This document shows positions 31,352-40,553 of a DNA stretch of 64,000 nucleotides, piece after piece. Numbering within the stretch: the stretch's first letter is position 1; each line of letters opens with the position of its first letter. This stretch comes from an uncultured Hyphomonadaceae bacterium (GTDB taxonomy: Bacteria > Pseudomonadota > Alphaproteobacteria > Caulobacterales > Maricaulaceae): the NCBI GenBank assembly GCA_913058335.1, contig CAJXPX010000013.1:1-64000 (forward strand). Direction: 5' to 3'. The position numbers and the translations under genes are program-made. The notes under the pieces are model-generated. The model searched no databases. It was not told the DNA's origin and saw nothing but the letters and a program-made list of their open reading frames with translations.

Positions 31352-31377
31352 GCTTTGATACATAGTAATTTTCAGGT

Positions 31378-31578
31378 TTAAGCGAAGTTCTCAGTCGATT
31401 TCGTCGGAACTCCGTTCACCATATTCGAACGAACATCTGTGCGGGCAGACCGCATAGAAGCCAAGAAGCCGCCCTGAACCAGATTAATACGAACATCATG
31501 TCCGCGTTCAGCCCAGTAAGCTTCAATTTGTTCTTTTAGTTTTTCAGCGCCTTCGCGCGTACAATAGTCACCTTTCAT
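31378..31578 (-). CDS. Small uncharacterised 66-aa protein
   Basis: MKGDYCTREGAEKLKEQIEAYWAERGHDVRINLVQGGFLASMRSARTDVRSNMVNGVP; terminator downstream; resembles small alphaproteobacterial orphan proteins. Confidence 0.7.
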   Translation of the reverse strand: MKGDYCTREGAEKLKEQIEAYWAERGHDVRINLVQGGFLASMRSARTDVRSNMVNGVPTKSTENFA

Positions 31579-31911
31579 GGCATCCTCTTTCGTATTTTAA
31601 TATCGACAAACGAGTTATGGGTCTCTTTTGTCGACTGTTGAATCATCATCCGTGAACTGTAGATAAGCATTGACGTCAGTCATTCAAGAAAACTTATAGG
31701 TTTTTCTTATAAATTCTTTGTCATCTTAATATACTTGAACACACAGCCCTTTATTAGAACGCGACCTACTAAACATAACCCCTAAATAGGCAAGGCCTTC
31801 ACAGTGAATTTAACCCAGTTTAACCATTTAAGGCAGACTGCGTTGAAAGCTTGCGAGGCAGATTAAATAAACTTAACTTATAAACACAGTCTATAAGCAG
31901 TTGGTGGCGCG

Positions 31912-32454
31912 ATGCCTAATCTACATTCACGAATAAAACAACACCGAAAAAAGCTCGGATTGTCGCAGGCAGACATGGCCGATAGGTGCGGCGTGAGTCA
32001 GCCAACCATCGCGAATTGGGAGCGCGGCGGACATCTTCCCCGCAAAGACGCGTTAGAAAAAATCGCGGCTTGCCTTGGAGTCGACTCTATATGGCTACTT
32101 TCAGGGGAACTTCCCGCAGGCCGCAGCCCAGTTTATCAGCACCTAAACACGCCGATCCGCCACATTCCAATCTTTGAATGGACGCGGAACGCAAGGTCAT
32201 TCGCCAACGCCCAACCGACGCGGTATTTAAGTCTGGCGATAGAGCTTGAGGATTTATTCGCTCTCGATTCTCTGGATCATAAAGAGTTCGGTCTGGAGAC
32301 TATTCTAATCTTTGATAAATCCGCCAAACCCGCTGCAAATGCGCAGTTTTTGGTCCAAAACCAAGAGGTCTTATCCTTATGTGAGGGGGCCGAACTAGAA
32401 AATTCCGACTTAAAACCGATAGGCCGCTTAATTTATTCAATACAGGCCCATTAG
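31912..32454 (+). CDS. XRE-family HTH regulator with degenerate LexA/CI-like C-terminal domain
   Basis: IKQHRKKLGLSQADMADRCGVSQPTIANWERGGHLPRKDALEKIAACLGV HTH; C-terminal GRLIYSIQ resembles S24 end. Confidence 0.8.
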   Translation: MPNLHSRIKQHRKKLGLSQADMADRCGVSQPTIANWERGGHLPRKDALEKIAACLGVDSIWLLSGELPAGRSPVYQHLNTPIRHIPIFEWTRNARSFANAQPTRYLSLAIELEDLFALDSLDHKEFGLETILIFDKSAKPAANAQFLVQNQEVLSLCEGAELENSDLKPIGRLIYSIQAH

Positions 32455-32483
32455 AATAAGCTCGAGCGAAAGCCGAAAGACCC

Positions 32484-33299
32484 TTACGGTTTATCCGCCG
32501 GGTCGGACATTGCTTCCATATTGGCATCGGCTTGGCGGATAGCGGCTTCAAGGCGGTCTTCCGCCGTTTGCAGGTTCTTCTTCGGATCTTGATAAAATGC
32601 TGTCAGCTTCATAATTTGTAAAAAGCTCTTATTTAGAAAACGCCCCCAGAACTTCATCGGACGATCAAAATCGAACAACAGAATAACGCGTTCTTCATCC
32701 GTGTCATTCCAGACTTCGTGCTCATACGTGTCATCAAATACGAAAATCTCGCCCTCTTCCCAAGCTGTGATTGTGTCGTCGACGCGGATGCGGCATTTTT
32801 CCCGGTCTTTCGGTATTATCAACCCGATATGAGAGCGAAGTATCCCTTTGGTCACGCCTTTATGTGCCGGAATATGATATCCGGGGGCGAGAATAGAGAA
32901 CATAGCCGTTTGTAAATTTGGAACGCGTTCAAGGATTTCCGCTGTTTTCGGCGCTAAAGACGCATTTTTTTCCAAGCGCTCTCCAAATCCATATAAAACA
33001 AAGGTCTTCCAGTTTTGCTCTTTGGCCAGACGATATTGATCCGGAGAAATTTCCTGAAATCCTGGTATCGCCTCGCGAAATTTCAATACGTCTTTGGCCT
33101 CCGATTGGATTATTTTCCAATTATCGGTAAATTCTTTCAAGAAAGGGAAATAAGAGTTGTCCACTTTTGGTGTATCCGGAACGATGGATTGTTTGGACTG
33201 GAAAGCCGCGATCTTGCGGACGAGCTTCTTTCCGTTCTTTTTTATAAAAGCACGGCGAGGATTTGTAAGATGTTTCGGCTTGTCGATTGAATCTACCAT
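32484..33299 (-). CDS. Aspartyl/asparaginyl beta-hydroxylase (LpxO-like) domain protein
   Basis: ILAPGYHIPAHKGVTKGILRSHIGLIIP, FDDTYEHEVWNDTDEERVILLFDFDRP. Confidence 0.88.
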   Translation of the reverse strand: MVDSIDKPKHLTNPRRAFIKKNGKKLVRKIAAFQSKQSIVPDTPKVDNSYFPFLKEFTDNWKIIQSEAKDVLKFREAIPGFQEISPDQYRLAKEQNWKTFVLYGFGERLEKNASLAPKTAEILERVPNLQTAMFSILAPGYHIPAHKGVTKGILRSHIGLIIPKDREKCRIRVDDTITAWEEGEIFVFDDTYEHEVWNDTDEERVILLFDFDRPMKFWGRFLNKSFLQIMKLTAFYQDPKKNLQTAEDRLEAAIRQADANMEAMSDPADKP

Positions 33300-33311
33300 A
33301 ATGTGCGCCGC

Positions 33312-34520
33312 TTAACCCGAAACGGCCTCATCGTCCATCATGTAATTCCGTGTGACAGGCAAGGCATGCACATCCTTACTTAGCTGAATTTGGAAGTTCA
33401 TATGATTTCCGTAAAGAAACGAGAACTCACTTATAACAAGATAAAACTCCCACATCCGACAGAACCGCTCATCAAACATGGCGGCGATTTTGTCTCTATT
33501 GGCTTGAAAACGTTTCTCCCACTCCGCGAGTGTATAGGCGTAATGAAGGCGTAATATTTCGCAATCTGTCACCCACAGCTTGGCTTTTTCTATTTCAGCA
33601 AAGGTTTCCGAAAGCGCGGGCGAATAGCCGCCCGGAAATATATATTTTCTAATCCAGGCTCCGGTCGTTCCCGGACCGCCCTTCCGGCCAATGGAGTGCA
33701 CGAGGGCGACGCCGTCTTGGGTGAGTAGGCTTTTAATTTTAGAAAAATATTCCTCATAATGCGCCACGCCGACATGTTCAAACATGCCCACACTGACGAT
33801 TCGGTCAAAACTCTCGTTCAGGTCGCGGTAATCAATGAGCCTTAAATCGACTAATTCTTCGAGACCTAATGTCTTCACCCGCTCTCGTCCCAGAGCCAAT
33901 TGTTCTTTAGATAAGGTTATGCCAACAACTTTGACACCGTAATTCTGAGCCAGATAGATCGCCATGCCGCCCCATCCACAACCAATATCCAAAACAGATT
34001 GGCCGGGTTTCAGATAGAGTTTTTCTGCAATGTGCTTTTTCTTTAAACGCTGTGCTTCCTCCAAACTAATATCGGGGCGAGGCCAGTAAGCACAGCTATA
34101 TTGGAGATCCTCGTCCAGAAACAGGCGGTAGAACTCATTTGATAAGTCATAATGATGTTGAACATTTGAACGCGATGCGGATTTTTTGTTACGCTGATGA
34201 AGCTTTTTTAGTCTCTTGAGGGCGCGGTTTAAAACCTTTTGGATAGGGTGGCTACGTAAGCCCCCTCTATTATGGAGAAAGATTTTCAAAAGTCCCCTGA
34301 TACCGCCCTCTTCACAAATCAAGGTCCCTTCCATGTAAGCCTCACCGGCTTTCAGCTCCGGGTTTAGAAAAAGTGTCCGGTATAAGGATTTGTCCGTGAT
34401 CCGTATCGTGGCCTTCGGCTCGCCGCCTGACCCATGGACATGACGGTTTCCATCGGCGTCAATAATTGTGAGTTGCCCGACTTTAACAAATCGGGACATC
34501 ATAGAGTTCAGTAGCTTCAT
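33312..34520 (-). CDS. cfa: Cyclopropane-fatty-acyl-phospholipid synthase family protein
   Basis: HYDLSNEFYRLFLDEDLQYSCAYW, VLDIGCGWGGMAIYLA, GVALVHSIGRKGGP, KYIFPGGYSPAL. Confidence 0.93.
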   Translation of the reverse strand: MKLLNSMMSRFVKVGQLTIIDADGNRHVHGSGGEPKATIRITDKSLYRTLFLNPELKAGEAYMEGTLICEEGGIRGLLKIFLHNRGGLRSHPIQKVLNRALKRLKKLHQRNKKSASRSNVQHHYDLSNEFYRLFLDEDLQYSCAYWPRPDISLEEAQRLKKKHIAEKLYLKPGQSVLDIGCGWGGMAIYLAQNYGVKVVGITLSKEQLALGRERVKTLGLEELVDLRLIDYRDLNESFDRIVSVGMFEHVGVAHYEEYFSKIKSLLTQDGVALVHSIGRKGGPGTTGAWIRKYIFPGGYSPALSETFAEIEKAKLWVTDCEILRLHYAYTLAEWEKRFQANRDKIAAMFDERFCRMWEFYLVISEFSFLYGNHMNFQIQLSKDVHALPVTRNYMMDDEAVSG

Positions 34521-34582
34521 TTTATAACTTTAGATGCGAGGGAAAGTGTTTTGAACGCAACTCTTTGTGAAGTAGCGAGCTT

Positions 34583-35803
34583 CTATTCGGCCGCTTCTAG
34601 CTCTGATTCAGCAAGAGACTGATATTTTAGAAATTCCGCGATTGAATCTGCGGCCACAACCGAGGCTTTGCCGTCAAAGAAATCAAATGTTTCTTCGAAA
34701 GCAAAATTCTGGGCGGGTAAATATCTATCATGGGAGTTTTTAGCGTCTCTCACAGTTTCGATCAAATTTTCGACGCTGTTTAAAACAGGGCCAGTTGTCC
34801 AGCTCATATAGAAGGGGTTGCCGGCCCAGTCGGCGTCATGGCTGTTTAGAAAAATGGTCGGACGGCGGCGTTCCAGAAATTCATAAACCTGTGAACTGAC
34901 ATCGCCGAGATAAATATCAGCCGTGCGGGTATAAGTCATATCCACGCTTTTAGTGGATCCGAGGTCAATATGGATATTCGGCGCATCAAAGAATCGTTCC
35001 GGTAAGCTTTTCCGAAACTTCACCCGTCTGTGTTCAACAGAGGTATGAAGCTTGCGTTGAAACAACATGATATGCGGCGCAAAAATCAGATTGATATCCG
35101 GTGCATTTAAAAATGCCTCCAGAACATCCAGCCCCATATCATACCATGAAGATAGATAAGGATCAAAATGGGGGTTGTAGACGACGATAGGATTATCATT
35201 GTCGAACAGATTTATATTGGCCGGTGTGTGAGGGACAAAATCAAATTTTGGATATCCGCAAACGGCATAACTCCCTTTGCGGATTAGACCTCTTTCCAAA
35301 TGCCGCTTCTTCAGCTTCTCACCAGGAACAAGTACAAAATCAAAATCTCGGATTGATTCTTTCTCTGTCACGGAACGGTCGCCAGCGCCGTGATGGGTCA
35401 AAATAAATTTCAGGTGATCTAATCCAAATTGTGATTTTAGAATCAAAGATGTCGATTCAGGCACAACGAAAACGTCATAGTCCCGAAATATATCAATATT
35501 GTTTTTTAAAATTGAGATGCGGCGCGCCGGAGCAACGGCATTAGCAGCTTTCAACACGCCCCTATCTGCCTTTCCGACCTCAAGGTCAATAAAACGGGTT
35601 TGCTTCGAAAGCTCTGTCCCTAAACCGGATTTGACGAGTTTCTTCTGCTCCTCTGTTGACGTTAGCACATCAATATCCAGAGAAGGGTATCTTAAAAGCA
35701 ACTCCTTCAGAATCGGCGCCGTATGCGCCACCTGATGGGGAACCTCATGATTATAGATAAAACCGACTCTAAGGCTGGGAATTGCTTCTGCGAATTCTGC
35801 CAT
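34583..35803 (-). CDS. CDP-glycerol glycerophosphotransferase (TagF)-like protein
   Basis: ADIYLGDVSSQVYEFLERRRPTIFLNS resembles TagF DYSS motif; VVYNPHFDPYLSSW; HGAGDRS. Confidence 0.75.
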   Translation of the reverse strand: MAEFAEAIPSLRVGFIYNHEVPHQVAHTAPILKELLLRYPSLDIDVLTSTEEQKKLVKSGLGTELSKQTRFIDLEVGKADRGVLKAANAVAPARRISILKNNIDIFRDYDVFVVPESTSLILKSQFGLDHLKFILTHHGAGDRSVTEKESIRDFDFVLVPGEKLKKRHLERGLIRKGSYAVCGYPKFDFVPHTPANINLFDNDNPIVVYNPHFDPYLSSWYDMGLDVLEAFLNAPDINLIFAPHIMLFQRKLHTSVEHRRVKFRKSLPERFFDAPNIHIDLGSTKSVDMTYTRTADIYLGDVSSQVYEFLERRRPTIFLNSHDADWAGNPFYMSWTTGPVLNSVENLIETVRDAKNSHDRYLPAQNFAFEETFDFFDGKASVVAADSIAEFLKYQSLAESELEAAE

Positions 35804-35891
35804 AACTCTAGGATCCCCTGTGACACTTCTGTGAATACGGTTTAAAACGAATTGAGTTTCAATAAAGTTTAAATTTCATCAAGTATAATTA

Positions 35892-36626
35892 TTAAGATAA
35901 ATTTTTTAAGTCCGGATAAACAGGAATAAAGCCTTTATCGTCTTTCAACCAATATTGAATGTCAAAATCGCGTGATATTGCATATTCTTCAAATTTCTGA
36001 GATGGGTCTACCACGATTGGGACATCAACATAGTCCAATACAGGCAAGTCCGCTTTGCTGTCTGAGTAGAAATAGGTATAGGCCCCGCCTGGTGCAATAC
36101 GGGCCATGAGATTTCTCACACGGCTCAATTTTTCATCGCCGTAACAATTAGGGCTTTTAAAGTCTGATTTGAGCCCGCCTGCCTCGTCCCAATCCAGTTC
36201 AGTCGAAACAAACTCACTTATGCCTAATTTACGCGCGATAGGACTCACTACCAGATCCACTGCGGCGCTGGCTAAAACAATAAGATGCCCGTTATCCTTG
36301 TGAAACTTTAGAGCCTCCTGTCCTCCGCGCCTAAGCCCTGTCTGAACCTCACGAAGCGCAAATTCCTGCGCTATTTTAGTCAATTTACTTCTGTTGAAAC
36401 GCTGTAAGCTCCAGCGCATCATTGTTTTCTTAACCGCGCCCCGTGGGAGTTTTCCCCTTTTATATTGCCATTGAAACATTAGAGTGCTGAATAATAGAGG
36501 AAACCATAAATAAGGGCGGCCTCGAACAGTTCGCCACACAAAGCGGCCCCACGTCCCGCGTTTCGTGAGCGTGTAATCCAAATCAAATATGGCAATAATA
36601 AGAGGTTCAGATGTCTTAGCTGTCAT
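35892..36626 (-). CDS. HAD-IB family phosphatase
   Basis: IAIFDLDYTLTKRGTWGRFVWR, VLASAAVDLVV, YFYSDSKADLPVLDYVDVPIVVDP. Confidence 0.85.
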   Translation of the reverse strand: MTAKTSEPLIIAIFDLDYTLTKRGTWGRFVWRTVRGRPYLWFPLLFSTLMFQWQYKRGKLPRGAVKKTMMRWSLQRFNRSKLTKIAQEFALREVQTGLRRGGQEALKFHKDNGHLIVLASAAVDLVVSPIARKLGISEFVSTELDWDEAGGLKSDFKSPNCYGDEKLSRVRNLMARIAPGGAYTYFYSDSKADLPVLDYVDVPIVVDPSQKFEEYAISRDFDIQYWLKDDKGFIPVYPDLKNLS

Positions 36627-37989
36627 CCTGGTGCAAGCCTCTCAAAACCTGACGGGTCAGGATTACAACCAAAACCATACCGACAAAATAACCCGCGACA
36701 ACGGCCAGAGCAGAGCCGATCTCACCGAAATATTTGATTAAAATAAAGAATGAGATGACATAGACGATTAATCCCGCCGCGCGGGCATATATCGCCTTTT
36801 CCGGGCGGTTTGCCGCATAAAACACGGGAAAGAGCGGTGCGACTGCCGCAAATAGGGCGGCCCCTAGAACTAAAACGATGGCTAATGGGATAACCCCTGC
36901 ATATTCAGCTCCCAGAGTGGTTTCGATAATGAATGGCCCAATAACAGCCACGACTCCTGCGAGAAACAAGCCTACTCCGAGGGAGACCAGACTGGCGCGC
37001 GTGACCAGACGTAAAATACGCTGGCCCTCCCCTCCGCTAACGATACGGGCCAGTTCCGGATAGATGACCTGATCAAGGAGCTTTACGCCTTCGGAAAGGA
37101 GTTTCGCAATTTCTTCTGCCCATTTATAAATCGCTACAAATGCCGGACCAAAGGCCCCGCCCACAATCAGAATGGGAAGCTGGTTGACGCCCGCAGCCAG
37201 CGTTGAGTCGATATTAGACTTCCAGACAAAGGCCCATAAGCCCTCTCGAGGTTTAAAAAAGCATTCTTTAGCTTTCAGCACAGGTTTGGCGAGGTGACGT
37301 TTGAGAAGCTCGGACAAGCCCAGCAAAACTTTGAAGACGTAACCCGCAACGGAGGCAACATACCAGACGCAAAGAAATCCAATCATACCCCAGCCCATGA
37401 AATAGGCGAATATCGCGCCCAAGAGACGCACGCCAGGCATAACGATTCCCGCAAACGCCAAGCCGTTAAACTTGTCGAAAAGTCTTAAAACGCCGATAGG
37501 CGTGCCTGTAATCTGAAACAAAACAACCGTTGAATATGCTATCACCAGTGGTTTTAAGTTTTCGACATCAAACCCTGCGCCTTGCGGAGCAAACTGAGGG
37601 TAAGCGGCAACAATAAACGCGTAAAGCTCGAAGAGTAAAATGGCTCCTGCATAGGCCAGCGCGGCCGAAAGCACGTCAATTTTGATCCCAAATTTTATCA
37701 GTCCGGCTAATCGACTAGGGTCTTCATTGTGAACATCATCAGAGCCAAAGCGAATAATAGATTGCCAGCTTTGAAATGTCGCTACTTCGGCAAAAAAGAG
37801 CATGTAACCATGTAGAAAAATAATTGTCCCGAAACTGACTTGGTCATCGAGAGCATTGGCCGTGATCAAAAGCGTGGCGAGTCCCAGCACAACCCCAAAC
37901 CCTCTCGAGCCCACAAGAAGTCCGGTATTCGCCGCTATCCTCTTTCCGACCGTTTTGTTCGATTTTATATCAAGGTCAGGGCGTTTCAT
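36616..37989 (-). CDS. Polysaccharide/lipid flippase (Wzx/MATE-like)
   Basis: 12+ TM architecture; GKRIAANTGLLVGSRGFGVVLGLATLLITANALD; start at 37989 (MKRPDLD). Confidence 0.82.
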   Translation of the reverse strand: MKRPDLDIKSNKTVGKRIAANTGLLVGSRGFGVVLGLATLLITANALDDQVSFGTIIFLHGYMLFFAEVATFQSWQSIIRFGSDDVHNEDPSRLAGLIKFGIKIDVLSAALAYAGAILLFELYAFIVAAYPQFAPQGAGFDVENLKPLVIAYSTVVLFQITGTPIGVLRLFDKFNGLAFAGIVMPGVRLLGAIFAYFMGWGMIGFLCVWYVASVAGYVFKVLLGLSELLKRHLAKPVLKAKECFFKPREGLWAFVWKSNIDSTLAAGVNQLPILIVGGAFGPAFVAIYKWAEEIAKLLSEGVKLLDQVIYPELARIVSGGEGQRILRLVTRASLVSLGVGLFLAGVVAVIGPFIIETTLGAEYAGVIPLAIVLVLGAALFAAVAPLFPVFYAANRPEKAIYARAAGLIVYVISFFILIKYFGEIGSALAVVAGYFVGMVLVVILTRQVLRGLHQDDS

Positions 37990-38740
37990 TTGATAGCCCC
38001 CGCTGACTGAGAATATCGCTGACCAAACGATGATCCGACACTTTGTCAACATCAATGGCCGCTTCCGCGAAAGGCATTAAGACCGGTTTAGCTGTGATTC
38101 CAATTTTTGTTCCTGCCTCTTCAAATGCCTTACCTAATGATAGGCGGCCAAGAGCATAACGAAGGCCGAGCCCTATGCCGATTTTACGGGCTAGTTTTAA
38201 GGGCTGTTTTCTCAAATGCTGGGCATTTTTCCAAAACTCCAACGCTGCCAGACCTTTTTCATTCGCTATATAAAATAAGTTGCATCCGGACACCGCCTCA
38301 TCGGAAAACCGTAAATAGGTCCGCTTCGTATGGGGATATTCTGGCTGAATGACGTTTTCTCTTGCAAGCCCCACACAAAAATCCGCAGCTGATTTCTGTG
38401 ACTCTTTAATAAAATAGATCACCATCTCGGCGGTTAATAGAGGGTGATCCCCTGTTGTCATAATACAGGGGAGCTTGGTCTGGTTCAAAGCGATCAGAGC
38501 GCTATCTGCTGGACCAGCGCCAGATCCTGCCTGTATCCACCCGTCTCCGGCTTTCGGATATCCGGAGATCAGATAGGGGCGCGAAAGTCCGGCCTGATCG
38601 AGCGCGCGCTCTACATATTCTAGCATAGGCCGCCCTAGAAGAGGCGTTTCAACCTTGAATTCCACCTCAAACTCGGCGCAGAGAGGATCAGTTACCCCGG
38701 CTCTTTGTCCGGCTAAAACAAGTGTGTTCACCTCTGTCAT
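37976..38740 (-). CDS. MobA-like NTP transferase (candidate cytidylyltransferase)
   Basis: NTLVLAGQRAGVTDPLC...GRPMLEYVERALDQAG, CIMTTGDHPLLTAEMV; overlaps both neighbours. Confidence 0.78.
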   Translation of the reverse strand: MTEVNTLVLAGQRAGVTDPLCAEFEVEFKVETPLLGRPMLEYVERALDQAGLSRPYLISGYPKAGDGWIQAGSGAGPADSALIALNQTKLPCIMTTGDHPLLTAEMVIYFIKESQKSAADFCVGLARENVIQPEYPHTKRTYLRFSDEAVSGCNLFYIANEKGLAALEFWKNAQHLRKQPLKLARKIGIGLGLRYALGRLSLGKAFEEAGTKIGITAKPVLMPFAEAAIDVDKVSDHRLVSDILSQRGLSNETP

Positions 38741-39897
38741 GTAGTGATTTTTTTCTCGTACATTCTATAGGTTTTATAACGGGTTGCAGAAGCTTCTTCA
38801 CAAATCCCTATCATCCCGGCATTATCTTCCAATATCCAAGAGAGTTCACAATGGGTAAAGCCCTTCTCGCGTCCGGCTTCAAAAACCTTCTCGCAAAGTT
38901 GAGCTACAAGCGCCAGACCTTTACGGGTGTTTTGATGGACTTTGCGGAGCCCCATAAGCGGAATTCTGGCTTGTGTTGCGCCCGAAACTTTCAATCGCCA
39001 GACAAGTTGCGCCCAGCCAAATGGCAGAAGTTTACCGTCCAAGCCTTTTGTAAGTTCGTTCAGATCCGGAATCATCCAGATGTAAGCCGCAGGCTCATCG
39101 TCAATATATCCGACCCACAGACCTTTTTCGAAAATAAGGGGTTTGATTTCCTTGGCCATATGCTCAATTTGATCTTCACTAAAGGGTAGAAACCCCCAAT
39201 TTTCAGACCAAGCATCATTAAAAATATCCATGACCAAGTCCACTTCGCCTCGGAAATTACGCTTATCGAGATGTCGCCAGCGAATGGACTTGTTTCGCTC
39301 GGCATAAGACAGGAGTGATTGAAGGAATTTTGACCGAGGATATCCGGCGGATAATTCAGCCTGATACGCATACATATCGACCGCTTTCGTGAGGCCGAAA
39401 TTTTCACAGTAAGTTTGGTAATCCGACCGGCCATAAGGCATCATGACTGCTGGCGGCGTGTCAAATCCATCAATTAAGAGGCCGCATTCCTCATTTACAC
39501 TCCACTGAGAGGGCCCCACCATACGGCGCCGACCAAGAGTATTGAGCCATTTTTCAGCCGCTTCCAATAATTTTTGGGCGATGGTGTCGTCGGGAATACA
39601 ATCAAAATAGCCAAAAAACCCCGTCTCATCATTATAAAGGGCATCCTGCTTTTCAAGCGTAAAGGCCGCAATCCGTCCGACAACTTCTTCTCCTGAGACG
39701 GCTAGAAATAATTTTCGGTTTGTTGGGGCGCCCGGATTTTTCTCCGGACTGAGTTGTTCTTTACGTTCAAAACGCAGGGGCGCTCTCCAATGGGGATCGT
39801 TCTCGTAAAGTGAATACGGGACAGCCAAAAACCGCTTTTCATCCGCATCGGTTTCAACCGAAATAATCTTAAATGGTTCACTCACACTTATCCCCAA
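38737..39897 (-). CDS. GNAT-fold acyltransferase-like protein (candidate bacterial ceramide synthase)
   Basis: FLAVPYSLYENDPHWRAPLRFERKEQLSPEKNP, WLNTLGRRRMVGPSQWSVNEECGLLIDGFDTPPAVMMPYG; 4-bp overlap with nucleotidyltransferase. Confidence 0.7.
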   Translation of the reverse strand: MGISVSEPFKIISVETDADEKRFLAVPYSLYENDPHWRAPLRFERKEQLSPEKNPGAPTNRKLFLAVSGEEVVGRIAAFTLEKQDALYNDETGFFGYFDCIPDDTIAQKLLEAAEKWLNTLGRRRMVGPSQWSVNEECGLLIDGFDTPPAVMMPYGRSDYQTYCENFGLTKAVDMYAYQAELSAGYPRSKFLQSLLSYAERNKSIRWRHLDKRNFRGEVDLVMDIFNDAWSENWGFLPFSEDQIEHMAKEIKPLIFEKGLWVGYIDDEPAAYIWMIPDLNELTKGLDGKLLPFGWAQLVWRLKVSGATQARIPLMGLRKVHQNTRKGLALVAQLCEKVFEAGREKGFTHCELSWILEDNAGMIGICEEASATRYKTYRMYEKKITT

Positions 39898-39931
39898 CTC
39901 TCAAAAAGAGGCTATCGGGCTTTTGTTCGGC

Positions 39932-40504
39932 TTACTTCGAGAGGTCAACCAAATTGATGGTGATATCTGTGCCTGTTAAAGGCACATCAAAGCTGGTCTC
40001 CGAATATTTCGGGAGGCGCAGGGCCTTTATTTCTGGGTTATTAGACAAACCATACGGCTCTAGAGGTTTGAAATTCCATGCCTTTTTCAATCGGCGATCT
40101 CCGTCAATATCATGGTATCCCACAACGGCATAAGACCCCGGTAAAGGGACATTGATGCAGAGGTTTTGTGGTCCGTTTTCTGCAGGAACTCGAATCAGTC
40201 TTAATTTACCGCTTTTTCTAAGAAAGTTTTCTTCGCCGAACAGCTCAAGCTTCAATATGCCTACATTTGACACATTGGTGACTTTCACGCGAATCTGGAG
40301 GCCCTCCTCAACGCAATAATCCGAAGCATCGGATGGATAGAGTTCCAATCCTAGCTTTTGCCCAATCTCCGAAATTTCCTCTTCGGGTTCCTCCCCGTCA
40401 TCATCTCGACGGTTATCGGCGAATGCACTTGTCGAAGAAATCAATAATACTGTAAATATTACAAAGATTTCGGATAAAAATCTGTGAAGTAAGTTTGCTT
40501 TCAC
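39932..40504 (-). CDS. DUF2141 domain-containing exported protein
   Basis: Signal peptide; LCINVPLPGSYAVVGYHDIDGDRRLKKAWNFKPLEPYGLSNNP typical DUF2141. Confidence 0.85.
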   Translation of the reverse strand: MKANLLHRFLSEIFVIFTVLLISSTSAFADNRRDDDGEEPEEEISEIGQKLGLELYPSDASDYCVEEGLQIRVKVTNVSNVGILKLELFGEENFLRKSGKLRLIRVPAENGPQNLCINVPLPGSYAVVGYHDIDGDRRLKKAWNFKPLEPYGLSNNPEIKALRLPKYSETSFDVPLTGTDITINLVDLSK

Positions 40505-40538
40505 GGTCTGCCCTTATTAAGCCTTTAACTCATAATGT

Positions 40539-40553
40539 TTCAGCGGGGCTGAA
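40539..40553. promoter_or_regulatory. Inverted repeat in divergent promoter region
   Basis: TTCAGC-GGG-GCTGAA between divergently transcribed DUF2141 and lptF. Confidence 0.4.

Noticed and set aside
31579-31911. Prophage or genomic island boundary suspected from AT-rich gap plus CI-like regulator
   Set aside because: No integrase, att repeats, tRNA or phage genes nearby; flanking genes are chromosomal.
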